From: CAYQTO01 sp964420455 | GTDB lineage: Bacteria; Sumerlaeota; Sumerlaeia; SLMS01 | DNA length: 21,923 nt | Assembly (NCBI GenBank): GCA_964420455.1 | Contig: CAYQTO010000045.1 | Location: 1-21,923 of the forward strand | Direction of reading: 5' to 3' | Part shown: one piece after another, positions 1 through 7,837 of the stretch | Position numbering within the stretch: position 1 is the first letter of the stretch | How the letters are laid out: each line of letters begins with the position of its first letter | Notes under the pieces: model-generated | Told to the model about the DNA's origin: nothing | Database searches by the model: none | What the model saw: the letters and a program-made list of their open reading frames with translations, nothing else | Program-made: the position numbers and the translations under genes

Positions 1-2441
1 CGGCGATCACGCCGCAGTTCACCTCCGGGGACTTGATCAATAACTTTGTCACCTCCGGGTCGACGGGCTCGTTCCTTCCGAAGGGTCCTGTTCGTGCTGC
101 GTGGGGTCCGGACGGGCGCCTTTACGTTGGCACCTCCGTGGGGACGATCTTCGCCGTCGCGTTCAACGATGATTACAGCGTGGCAGACGTCCAGACGATC
201 AACACGCTCGAGCCGCTGTCTAACCGGTTCATCACCGGGCTGGCGTTCAATCCGACGGAGCCAGCGTTCCCGGTTCGGATCTACGTCGTGCACACGCAGC
301 TGTACCAGGCCAACAGCGGCGCCGGCATCCTCTGCAGCGACGATGTTCCCTTCCCCGGGCAGATCTCGGTCCTTGAAGGCCCCAACTTTAACGTCATCCA
401 GCCGCTGATTACGGGCCTGCCGACGTCGAACCACGATCATGCGCCCAACGGGCTGGACTTCGACGACCAAGGGAACCTTTACCACATTGTCGGCGGAAAC
501 ACGAACGTCGGCGTGCCGGATCCGCCGCCGGGCCAGTTCAAGCCGGGATCCTCGATTGGCGGGTTCGACGAATCCCCACTCTCCGCAGCGATCATCCGCG
601 CCGACATCACCAAACCGGACTTCGACGGGGCGGTGACCTACGCGGATGCGGTGACCGGCGCCCCGGTCTTCCATCAGGAATACTCGGTGTGCGGAAACGA
701 GATAAACCAGTCCGGTGGCTTCGACGTCTATCCGTGGGCGACGGGCTTCCGGAATGGTTTCGATCTGATCTTTGCGACGAACGGGGCGCTTTACGCGTAC
801 GACAACGGTGGTAATACGGACTTCGGGCCGATTTCCACGGGGCCGAACTCCCAGGCGGGGGAACCCGGTGACGTCGACGACGAGTTGAACTACGTGGTTC
901 AGGGCGGCTACTACGGCCACCCGAACCGCAACCGGGGCCGGTTCCGCTTCGAGGAAAACATCTACTATGGTCCCTACGACCCGAACCCCAACGTGATCTC
1001 GCCGATCGCGACCTTCACCTACTCGACGAACGGCCTGGACGAGTACCGTGCGGCGGCGTTCGGCGGGGCGATGCGTGGGGAGTTGCTGGCGCAGATCTAC
1101 AATCAGGAGGTCCTGCGCCTGCGGCCCTCGGCCGATGGCCGGTCCATCGTGCAGGTCGAAGACTTCCCCGCCCAGATGCAGGCCCTCGATCTGATTACCG
1201 GCCCGGGGGGCGTGGTGATCGGCGTCGACTATAACAATAACAAGATGAAGATCGCCTTCCCCCAGGACCAGATTACGGGCCTGACGGTGTACGACATCTT
1301 CCCGTGGCGGGCGCCTGCGTCGGGTGGGTCGCCGTTCGTCATCGGCGGCTTCAACTTCGGGACCAATCCGGAGGATACAAAGGTGCTGATCGGCGGCGTG
1401 CCGGCGCAGATTACCTCGGTCGGGGCGACGCGGATCCGGGGCATCATCCCCGCCCGTCCGGCAGCCCCCAACGAACTGCTGACGATGTCGGTCACCGTGG
1501 CCGGAAACACGGTGTTCCTGCCGGCGGCGTTCAAGTACGTCGGCAGCACGGTCTCGGATACGGGCGCACGCGGGTTCGTGGACATCGATCCGGGCGGTTC
1601 GCTCATTGGCTCGAGCACGTTCAACGGCGGCAGCTTCTCGCTCTTTAACGGCTCGACCAGCGGCCAGGCGATCGACCGCGTAACGATCAACCTCGCGACG
1701 GCCATCTTCCCCGACATGGTGTTCGATCCGTTCGCCAACGCGGGCGACTCGGTCGGCAAGAACTTCACCGTCGACTTCAATGGTGTGGGCGGGTCCATCA
1801 CGCCGAACTTCCAAAGTCCGAAGGACGGCGGGTTCGAAACACTCGACATCACCTTCAACAGCTTCGACCCGAATGAGGGCATGTCCTTCTCGGTAGATGT
1901 GGACCCGACATCGATTAATGGGACCCCGCCGCCGGGGCCGGGCGAGTCGGGTTCGGTATCGGGTCTTGAGCTGACCGGCTCCACGGTGACCTTCTACTTC
2001 TCCGACGGGTCGGTGCTGGTGACCCAGCCGTATCGCAAGCCGGGAAGCCTGGTGGCAGCAAAGAACCAGGCGAAGCCGATCGCCCCGGGGACGCCCACGC
2101 TCGAGGCGCTGGGGCTTTCCGTGGTGCCCGCGCTGGTTGCCGATTCGAACCAGGTCCTCCGGGTGACGGGCGACGTCGGTGCCTCGGTGGTGCTGCTCCA
2201 TGTGGAGGCGGCGCAGTTTCTCCAAGGCAACGGGTTCGATGTGGAACCGTTCGAGGCCAACACCGCCCTGACGATCGACGAGCAGTTCGCGGTGATTGGG
2301 CAGGACGGGTTCGTGGACATTCCAGTGCAGTTGCGCAAGTCTCAGGGTGCCGGCGGGTACAACATCTTTGTGGCGGCGCAGCGGGACGAGGTAGGCGACA
2401 CAGGCCCGTTGTCGGAGACGGTGGTGCTGCAGCTTCAGTAA
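1..2441 (+). CDS. Secreted sorbosone/glucose dehydrogenase-like beta-propeller protein with TIG and Ig-like domains (5' end missing)
   Basis: The reading frame is open from base 3 to TAA at 2439-2441, so the N-terminus and any signal peptide lie outside the window. Residue numbers here count from a TTG at 33, which is not a claimed start. Residues ~15-410 resemble the soluble glucose/sorbosone dehydrogenase propeller: repeated blade strands such as GPDGRLYVG, a DHAPNGLDFDDQGNLY segment near 135-150, and the family-like WATGFRNGFDLIF...GALYAYDNG at ~235-259. Residues ~421-503 look like an IPT/TIG domain (GGSPFVIGGFNFG...VLIGGVPA). A Gly/Asp-rich beta domain (~510-650) and an Ig-like C-terminal domain (~680-802) follow. 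I infer export and a surface or periplasmic location. Catalytic PQQ chemistry is not shown: it could be a non-enzymatic carbohydrate-binding propeller. A strong terminator follows. Confidence 0.75.
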   Translation, partial: AITPQFTSGDLINNFVTSGSTGSFLPKGPVRAAWGPDGRLYVGTSVGTIFAVAFNDDYSVADVQTINTLEPLSNRFITGLAFNPTEPAFPVRIYVVHTQLYQANSGAGILCSDDVPFPGQISVLEGPNFNVIQPLITGLPTSNHDHAPNGLDFDDQGNLYHIVGGNTNVGVPDPPPGQFKPGSSIGGFDESPLSAAIIRADITKPDFDGAVTYADAVTGAPVFHQEYSVCGNEINQSGGFDVYPWATGFRNGFDLIFATNGALYAYDNGGNTDFGPISTGPNSQAGEPGDVDDELNYVVQGGYYGHPNRNRGRFRFEENIYYGPYDPNPNVISPIATFTYSTNGLDEYRAAAFGGAMRGELLAQIYNQEVLRLRPSADGRSIVQVEDFPAQMQALDLITGPGGVVIGVDYNNNKMKIAFPQDQITGLTVYDIFPWRAPASGGSPFVIGGFNFGTNPEDTKVLIGGVPAQITSVGATRIRGIIPARPAAPNELLTMSVTVAGNTVFLPAAFKYVGSTVSDTGARGFVDIDPGGSLIGSSTFNGGSFSLFNGSTSGQAIDRVTINLATAIFPDMVFDPFANAGDSVGKNFTVDFNGVGGSITPNFQSPKDGGFETLDITFNSFDPNEGMSFSVDVDPTSINGTPPPGPGESGSVSGLELTGSTVTFYFSDGSVLVTQPYRKPGSLVAAKNQAKPIAPGTPTLEALGLSVVPALVADSNQVLRVTGDVGASVVLLHVEAAQFLQGNGFDVEPFEANTALTIDEQFAVIGQDGFVDIPVQLRKSQGAGGYNIFVAAQRDEVGDTGPLSETVVLQLQ

Positions 2442-2490
2442 GGGGGTCCGCCGCGGGCGGCCCCGGCGGATCCGGAAGTCAGGCCGGCCA

Positions 2491-2530
2491 GATGCGGCGG
2501 CGGGAAAACCCCGTCGCCGCATTGCCTTTT
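2491..2530 (+). terminator. Rho-independent terminator after the propeller gene
   Basis: The arms at 2492-2504 and 2510-2522 pair over 13 bp with one G-T wobble. The loop is AAAAC, and TTTT follows at 2527-2530. It lies about 50 bp after the stop codon of the propeller gene and separates it from lpdA. Confidence 0.8.
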
Positions 2531-2592
2531 CGGGGGAGATCGAATGGGGAGGCGGTCCGGGCGCTTGCTCCGGCCTTTGCCCGCCGTCCGGC

Positions 2593-2621
2593 TTGACCCT
2601 TGCACACCACCACACTATCGA
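2593..2621 (+). promoter_or_regulatory. Possible sigma-70 promoter for lpdA
   Basis: TTGACC at 2593-2598 matches the -35 consensus in 5 of 6 bases. It is spaced 17 bp from TATCGA (2616-2621), a poor -10 match of 3 of 6. It lies after the upstream terminator and about 70 bp before the lpdA start, which fits. The consensus for this organism is unknown. Confidence 0.35.
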
Positions 2622-2691
2622 AAGGCGGTCTTGCGGTTCGGGCAGGAGAACGCCCGCGGGCCGCCCCCACTTCTTCTCGGAGTCGTGCCGA

Positions 2692-4086
2692 ATGGCTGCT
2701 TCCTATGATGTCGCCGTGATTGGCGGCGGACCCGGCGGGTATGTCGCCGCGATCCGTGCCGCCCAGCTGAAGATGAAGACCGCCGTGATCGAGAAGGACC
2801 GCCTTGGCGGGGTGTGCCTCAACTGGGGCTGCATCCCCACCAAGGCGCTGCTGAAGAACGCGGAGGTGTACGACAAGCTGACTCACGGGGCGGAGTGGGG
2901 CATTAAGGTGGAGGGGGCGAGCTTCGACTTCGAGGCGATCATCAAGCGCAGTCGCAAGGTGGCGGACCGCATGGCTTCCGGCGTCGACTTCTTGATGAAA
3001 AAGAACAAGGTGACGTCGCACTTCGGCACCGCGCGTTTGACCAAGGACAAGAAGATCGAGGTGACCAAGAAGGAGGGCGGCAAGGAGGTCATCACCGCCA
3101 AGCACATCATCATCGCGACGGGGGCGCATGCGCGTAGCCTTCCCGGAGTGGAGATTGATCGCGAGTCGATCCTCACGAGCAAGGAAGCGATGTTTCTGGG
3201 GACGCATCCGAAGTCCCTGGCGGTTGTGGGTGCCGGGGCGATCGGCTGCGAGTTCGCCTACTTCTACGCGGTGCTGGGGACGAAGGTGACCCTGATCGAG
3301 TATCAGGACACGATCCTGCCGGTGGAAGATCGGGAAATCAGCAAGGTGGTTGCATCGGCCTTCAAGAAGCGGGGGATCGACGTGATCACTGGTGCCGCGG
3401 TGAAGAGTGTCGAAAAGACGGGCGAGGGCACACGGGTGACCTATGAGCGCAAAGGCAAGGAAGAGACGGTGGAGGCAGACAAAACGCTCATGGCTGTTGG
3501 CGTGGCAGGGAATGTGGCGGAGGTGGGGATCGAGGACCTCGGGATCACGATCGAGAAGCATCACATCAAAGTGGATGAGCACTATCGGACAAACGTGGAC
3601 GGGATCTACGCGATTGGTGACGTGATCGGGCCCCCCTGGTTGGCGCACGTGGCCTCGGCGGAAGCGGTCCACTGCGTGGAGGCGATCGCGGGGTTGAACC
3701 CGCGGCCGATCGAGTACGACAACATTCCGGGATGCACGTACTGCCAGCCGGGGGTGGGCTCCGTCGGCCTTACGGAGGAGAAATGCAAGGAGCAGGGCCT
3801 GCAGTACAAGGTCGGCAAGTTTCCCTTTAGCGCGAGCGGCAAGGCGGTGGCGGGATCGGAGCCGGACGGGATGGTGAAGATCATCTTTGGCGAGAAGTAC
3901 GGGGAGATCCTCGGGGCGCACATCGTGGGCTCCGAGGCGACGGAGATGATCGCGGAGCTGGGCCTGGCGAAGTCGATGGAGGCGACGCTCGAGGACATCC
4001 ACCAAACGATCCACGCGCACCCAACGTATAGCGAGGCAATCATGGAGGCTGCGGGCGCGGCGGAGAACTTGGCGATCCACATCTAG
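2692..4086 (+). CDS. lpdA: Dihydrolipoyl dehydrogenase (E3)
   Basis: 464 residues, the normal length for the family. This FAD enzyme reoxidises the dihydrolipoyl group of 2-oxoacid dehydrogenase complexes or the glycine cleavage system, passing electrons to NAD+. Visible landmarks are the FAD-binding GGGPGG at 11-16, the redox disulfide GGVCLNWGC (C42 and C47), a second dinucleotide motif VVGAGAIGCEFA, the GIYAIGDV FAD motif, and the C-terminal HPTYSE (H443, E448) that supplies the catalytic base. The ATG at 2692 is chosen because the Rossmann strand starts right after it; a TTG at 2593 would add 33 residues unlike the family. A weak GGAG precedes it. No E1 or E2 gene is in the window, so its complex is encoded elsewhere. 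It is probably co-transcribed with the glycosylase gene 13 bp downstream. Confidence 0.95.
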   Translation: MAASYDVAVIGGGPGGYVAAIRAAQLKMKTAVIEKDRLGGVCLNWGCIPTKALLKNAEVYDKLTHGAEWGIKVEGASFDFEAIIKRSRKVADRMASGVDFLMKKNKVTSHFGTARLTKDKKIEVTKKEGGKEVITAKHIIIATGAHARSLPGVEIDRESILTSKEAMFLGTHPKSLAVVGAGAIGCEFAYFYAVLGTKVTLIEYQDTILPVEDREISKVVASAFKKRGIDVITGAAVKSVEKTGEGTRVTYERKGKEETVEADKTLMAVGVAGNVAEVGIEDLGITIEKHHIKVDEHYRTNVDGIYAIGDVIGPPWLAHVASAEAVHCVEAIAGLNPRPIEYDNIPGCTYCQPGVGSVGLTEEKCKEQGLQYKVGKFPFSASGKAVAGSEPDGMVKIIFGEKYGEILGAHIVGSEATEMIAELGLAKSMEATLEDIHQTIHAHPTYSEAIMEAAGAAENLAIHI

Positions 4087-4099
4087 GGCGGGGGACCGG

Positions 4100-4756
4100 G
4101 TGGCGAGAACCCCGACTTCAGGGTGTGCGGTGACCCCGCGGCGCCTGCCGGACCCGCCCCGGCAGGCGCTCGCCCATTTGCGGGCGGTCGACCCGGCGCT
4201 GGCGCGGGCGATCGACCGGGCGGGGGCCTTCAGGCTGCCCCGGCGGCCGGCGACCCTTCACCAATTCTGTCAGGGAATCATCGGTCAGCAACTGTCGATG
4301 GTGGCGGCGGCTCGCATAGGCGAGCGATTTTCGGCCCTTTGCGGGGGCGAGGAAGCCACCCCGGAGGGGCTGCTGTCGCTCGCGTCGGAGGACCTTCGAG
4401 CCGTCGGCCTGTCGCGCGCCAAGGTGCAAACCGTCGAGGCCGTCGCAAAATATTGGCAAAAAAACGACCTAGACGGCGCCACGCTGCGGGCCCTTCCCGA
4501 CGAGGAGTTGATCGCGATGCTTACAAGCGTGAAGGGGGTCGGCCCCTGGACGGTGAAGATGTTTCTGATCTTCTGCCTCGCGCGGCCGAATGTGCTCCCC
4601 CAGGAGGACTTGGGGCTTCGGGCGGGGCTCAAGGCGCTCCACGGTTTGCCGGAGATGCCAACGGTGCGGGAAACGTTGGAGCGCACGCGCCACTGGGCCC
4701 CGTGGTCCACCGTGGGAACATGGTACGCCTGGGAGTGGTTGAAGGCAGCCAATTGA
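4100..4756 (+). CDS. AlkA-type DNA-3-methyladenine glycosylase (HhH-GPD family)
   Basis: 218 residues. It should excise alkylated bases such as 3-methyladenine from DNA, starting base excision repair. The helix-hairpin-helix is seen at about 141-154 (SVKGVGPWTVKMF) and the catalytic aspartate of the GPD motif at D170 in PQEDLGLR. The N-terminal QGIIGQQLSMVAA helix (~58-70) is typical of this family. The start is GTG at 4100, preceded at short distance by a GGGGGA ribosome site, 13 bp after lpdA, so the two are likely one transcript. It lacks the Ada methyltransferase domain and matches the short AlkA-like form. A terminator stem lies inside its last codons. Confidence 0.9.
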   Translation: MARTPTSGCAVTPRRLPDPPRQALAHLRAVDPALARAIDRAGAFRLPRRPATLHQFCQGIIGQQLSMVAAARIGERFSALCGGEEATPEGLLSLASEDLRAVGLSRAKVQTVEAVAKYWQKNDLDGATLRALPDEELIAMLTSVKGVGPWTVKMFLIFCLARPNVLPQEDLGLRAGLKALHGLPEMPTVRETLERTRHWAPWSTVGTWYAWEWLKAAN

Positions 4757-4763
4757 GTTTTTT
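4736..4763 (+). terminator. Rho-independent terminator overlapping the end of the glycosylase gene
   Basis: TGGTTG (4736-4741) pairs with CAGCCA (4746-4751) around an AAGG loop, with one G-T wobble. Six T residues follow at 4758-4763. The stem lies within the last codons and the stop codon falls between stem and T-tract. Confidence 0.6.
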
Positions 4764-4856
4764 CCCCCATGCTTTTGCTTGAGGGCATTCAGGTCACCCC
4801 GCTACCTTGTTTCATACGTCGAAGCTTGATTTGCCCAGCAGCAACGAAAACGATCC

Positions 4857-6185
4857 GTGAGCCCCCAAGAAAAAGAAGCCATCGCCGCCCGGAATCCGCT
4901 CTCGATTCCCCCCGGTGAGAAGCTCCCGCCGCTCGAGGAGATCCTGGAGGCGGCGCGACGGGAGGCGATCAACCTGCGGTCGGGAAGCCGCGTGGTCTCC
5001 CGCGCTCCGGAGCAGGACCTCGACAATCCAACTTTTGTCTTCGCCGGAACGGAAACCCGCCACCTCTCGGTACTCCGGAGGGCCATCAGCGAGCGGCTTC
5101 GGAGCAGCCACCACCACACCCTGAGGAACGTCCTCGAACTGCTGGGGAAGGAAAAGCCGACGATTCTGGTGGTCGATTCGTCCTTCGATGTGGCGGATGC
5201 CTTTGAACTGGTGCAGCGAACGCGGCGGACCTTCAGCCGCATGCCAATCGTGTTTGTTTTGAGGACGGAGGACCCGCGCGAGGTGATGGAAGCATTCCGG
5301 GCGGGAGCGAACGACGTGCTCGTGGAGCCGGTGTCGCCGCGGGAATTGGCGGAAACGCTGAAGGAGCAGATCCGGCGGCAGCGCTCGGTCCAGCAGGAGC
5401 GATCGGAGCGCGCCCAGCTCGAGAACATCATCACCGAGCGGACGAGCACGCTGATCGGCTACATGGAGGCGCTAAAGAAGCAGACGGGGGACCTCGAGAA
5501 CGCCTACCGCGACGTGGTGGTGCGGCTCCGCCGTGCGGCCCAATGGCGCGACGACGAAACCGGGGAACACACCAAACGGATCGGCCTGTTTTCCGGCGCC
5601 GTGGCCCGACGCATGGGGCTTGCCAACGAGGACGTCATCCTGATCGAGGCCGCGGCCCCACTGCACGACATCGGCAAGATCGGCGTGCCCGACAGCATCC
5701 TCCTCAAGCCCGGCCGGCTGACCGCCTTCGAGTTCGATTTCATGAAGCGCCACACCATCATCGGTGCGGAAATCCTCGCCGGGTCTCAGGACCCGATCCT
5801 CTTTCACGCGGAGGAGATCGCCCTCAGCCACCACGAGTGGTACAACGGCAACGGGTACCCCTACGAGGCCCGTGGGGCCGAGATCCCCCTCTTCGCGCGC
5901 ATCGTTTCCATCGTCGACGTGTTCGACGCCCTGACCCACCGCCGCGTTTACAAGAAGGCGATGCCGCTCGACCAGTCGATCGAGACCATGGGGCGCCGCC
6001 GTGGCACCCAGTTCGATCCCGATCTGTTCGATGTCTTCTACGACACGGTGGACGAACTGGTGAAGATCGAGAAGGAGATGGGCACCTCCGGCCGGGCGGA
6101 AACCAAGTATTCGGACTACTTCGGTATCCAGGCCATGACCGCCCACCTGGAGGAGACGTGGGTCGATCGGGGCACGCGGCACTAG
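4857..6185 (+). CDS. HD-GYP domain protein with degenerate N-terminal receiver (likely c-di-GMP phosphodiesterase)
   Basis: 442 residues. HD-GYP proteins hydrolyse cyclic di-GMP. Residues ~225-405 carry the domain: RDDETGEHTKR (231-241), the HD pair H270-D271 in LHDIGKIGVPD, KRHTIIGAEIL (298-307), HH at 325-326, NGNGYP (330-335) and VDVFDALTHRRVYKKA. Residues ~58-172 fold like a response-regulator receiver: TILVVDSSF places D107 where the phospho-acceptor would be, and PIVFVL...AFRAGANDVLVEPV follows. The first strand reads FVFAGTE where the acidic pair is expected, and the usual KP lysine is replaced by E157-P. A charged helix (~165-215) links the two, probably a coiled coil. The start is GTG 4857 with no clear ribosome site. 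It stands alone between a terminator and a 248-bp gap. Confidence 0.88.
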   Translation: MSPQEKEAIAARNPLSIPPGEKLPPLEEILEAARREAINLRSGSRVVSRAPEQDLDNPTFVFAGTETRHLSVLRRAISERLRSSHHHTLRNVLELLGKEKPTILVVDSSFDVADAFELVQRTRRTFSRMPIVFVLRTEDPREVMEAFRAGANDVLVEPVSPRELAETLKEQIRRQRSVQQERSERAQLENIITERTSTLIGYMEALKKQTGDLENAYRDVVVRLRRAAQWRDDETGEHTKRIGLFSGAVARRMGLANEDVILIEAAAPLHDIGKIGVPDSILLKPGRLTAFEFDFMKRHTIIGAEILAGSQDPILFHAEEIALSHHEWYNGNGYPYEARGAEIPLFARIVSIVDVFDALTHRRVYKKAMPLDQSIETMGRRRGTQFDPDLFDVFYDTVDELVKIEKEMGTSGRAETKYSDYFGIQAMTAHLEETWVDRGTRH

Positions 6186-6314
6186 AGGCCAGCCGGTCGC
6201 AGGGCACCCGGGGCTCCCTTCCACCTCCTTTTCCGATGGCCGCCCCCGATCGCGGACACCCCACGGGATGTCCTCTCCATGCCATGTGTGCAGCTTTATA
6301 GACGCCTGATCCTG

Positions 6315-6374
6315 CCGGTGCCGCACCGGAACGGCGCTCCCCCCGGCTCCCGTGCTCCGTCGCAATCGGATTGC
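6315..6374. promoter_or_regulatory. Two palindromes upstream of the solute-binding protein gene, candidate operators
   Basis: In the 248-bp gap before the binding-protein gene I see CCGGTGC-C-GCACCGG (6315-6329) and GCAATC-G-GATTGC (6362-6374), both perfect. The second is about 60 bp before the start codon and has the size and symmetry of a LacI/GalR-type operator. A TATAGA element lies just upstream at 6297-6302. No regulator gene is adjacent. The rest of the gap (6186-6433) shows no gene. Confidence 0.35.
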
Positions 6375-6433
6375 CGTTTGACGCGTTGGAGCCCCCGGGA
6401 CTTCATCAGGGATCCTCGTTGGGAGCGGGATCA

Positions 6434-7747
6434 ATGGTGGCTTTGCGGATGGTGGCGTGGGTTCTGGTGGGTCTGCTGGCGGCGTGTGGCGGTCCGCGGG
6501 CGGACGAGCCCGAGCGCACGCCCGACGGCCGCATCGTCATCACCTTCTGGCATGCGATGGGAGGGCGCCAGGGGGCCTCGATCAACGAGATCGCCGACGC
6601 CTTCAACGGATCCCAGGACCGCTACGAGGTCGTCCCGATCAACCAGGGGCGGTACGACAACCTCTCTCAGAAGTTGATCGCGTCCGCCTATGCCGGTCGC
6701 CAGCCCGCCATCGCCCAGATGTATCCGGGATGGGCCAAGCGCTTCCACAACTACGGCTATCTCCTTCCGGTGGAGGAACTCGCGGCGGCGGATCCGGGCT
6801 ATGACGGCCTGGGCGATTTCTGGCCCGTGATGATCGAGGAAAACACGATGAAGAATCCCCGCACCGGCGAGCAGGAACTGATCACCCTCCCATTTAACAA
6901 GTCGGTGTACGTGCTGTATATCAACCAGACACGGATGGAGGAGGTGGGCTACAGGGAGCCTCCGCGGACGTGGGAGGAACTGCGGGAGGTGGCGGGGGCC
7001 ATGGCCCGCCCGGCGGAAGGTGACGGCCCTGCAATGGCCGGCTTTGGGTCCCGCCCGTATATCGAGGACTTCACCGTCCAGGCCTTTGCGGCGGGGGTGC
7101 CGCTGGTGGACGAGGAGTCGGGCGAATTGCTGCTGGATTCGGAGCCAGCGCGGGCGGCCCTGGCGTTCCTAGGGGACCTGACGTCGGACGAGGACGGGAT
7201 CGGCTACGTGGACGCGGGTTACCTCTCCGGGGCGTTCGGGTCCGGCCGGATCGGAATGTATATCTCCTCCACAGCGTCGTTTCCGTTCAACGACTCGGCG
7301 GTGGGGAACAAGTTCGTTTGGATGGCGTACCCGATTCCATCGCGGGATGCGGAGGTGGCGGGCAAGACGCTGATGCAGGGGACCAACGTGGGTGTGTTCG
7401 CGGGTCTGGCGGAGGAGGAGCAGCGCGGGGCGTGGGAGTTCCTGAAGTTCCTGACGAGCCCGGAAATGACGGCGAAATGGGCAATGGACACGGGGTACAT
7501 GCCGGTGCGCGAGAGCGCGCTGGAGCTCCCCGAGATGGCGGTCTTCCTCGAGGAGAACCCGCGCTACGCCAACGCGGTGAGCACCCTGCCGCGGGCGGCG
7601 TTCGAGCCCCGGCTGATCTACTGGGAAACGGTGCGATCGATCATCAGCCGCGAGGTGGAGGCGTTCCTGCTTGGACGCAAGGGGCTGGAGGCGGCGCTTG
7701 GGGATGCGCGGCGGGCAATCGAGCGCACCCGCGAACGGGCGGCCTGA
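6434..7747 (+). CDS. ABC transporter extracellular solute-binding lipoprotein (family 1, UgpB-like)
   Basis: 437 residues. It should capture a sugar or glycerol-phosphate-type ligand outside the inner membrane for an ABC importer. The N-terminus MVALRMVAWVLVGLLAAC is a lipoprotein signal peptide with lipobox LAAC (C18). The mature start IVITFWHAMGG, followed by INEIADAFNGSQDRYEVVP, is characteristic of the UgpB/MalE-like family 1 fold. Later family-type segments include LPFNKSVYVLYIN, GRIGMYISSTASFPF, and WEFLKFLTSPEMTAKWAMDTGYMPVRESA. ATG 6434 is chosen because it gives a proper signal peptide; earlier in-frame starts would add about 21 unlikely residues. GGGAG lies upstream. No permease or ATPase gene is in the window, so the partner is elsewhere. 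The ligand cannot be read from sequence. Confidence 0.88.
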   Translation: MVALRMVAWVLVGLLAACGGPRADEPERTPDGRIVITFWHAMGGRQGASINEIADAFNGSQDRYEVVPINQGRYDNLSQKLIASAYAGRQPAIAQMYPGWAKRFHNYGYLLPVEELAAADPGYDGLGDFWPVMIEENTMKNPRTGEQELITLPFNKSVYVLYINQTRMEEVGYREPPRTWEELREVAGAMARPAEGDGPAMAGFGSRPYIEDFTVQAFAAGVPLVDEESGELLLDSEPARAALAFLGDLTSDEDGIGYVDAGYLSGAFGSGRIGMYISSTASFPFNDSAVGNKFVWMAYPIPSRDAEVAGKTLMQGTNVGVFAGLAEEEQRGAWEFLKFLTSPEMTAKWAMDTGYMPVRESALELPEMAVFLEENPRYANAVSTLPRAAFEPRLIYWETVRSIISREVEAFLLGRKGLEAALGDARRAIERTRERAA

Positions 7748-7837
7748 CGGTCTGCCTGGAGCTCCTTTCCCTTTTGACGCGGTGACGCCGCCGCCCGCCA
7801 GCATCATGAATCACCGGCCCGGCGGCGCGTCCCCTTC

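Noticed and set aside
2448..2460. Small GC hairpin just after the propeller gene
   Set aside because: 5-bp stem with no T-tract; the real terminator lies at 2491-2530.
2479..4080. 533-residue open frame antisense to lpdA
   Set aside because: Arg/His/Leu-rich translation with no recognisable domain; a shadow of GC-rich codons in lpdA, whose match is certain.
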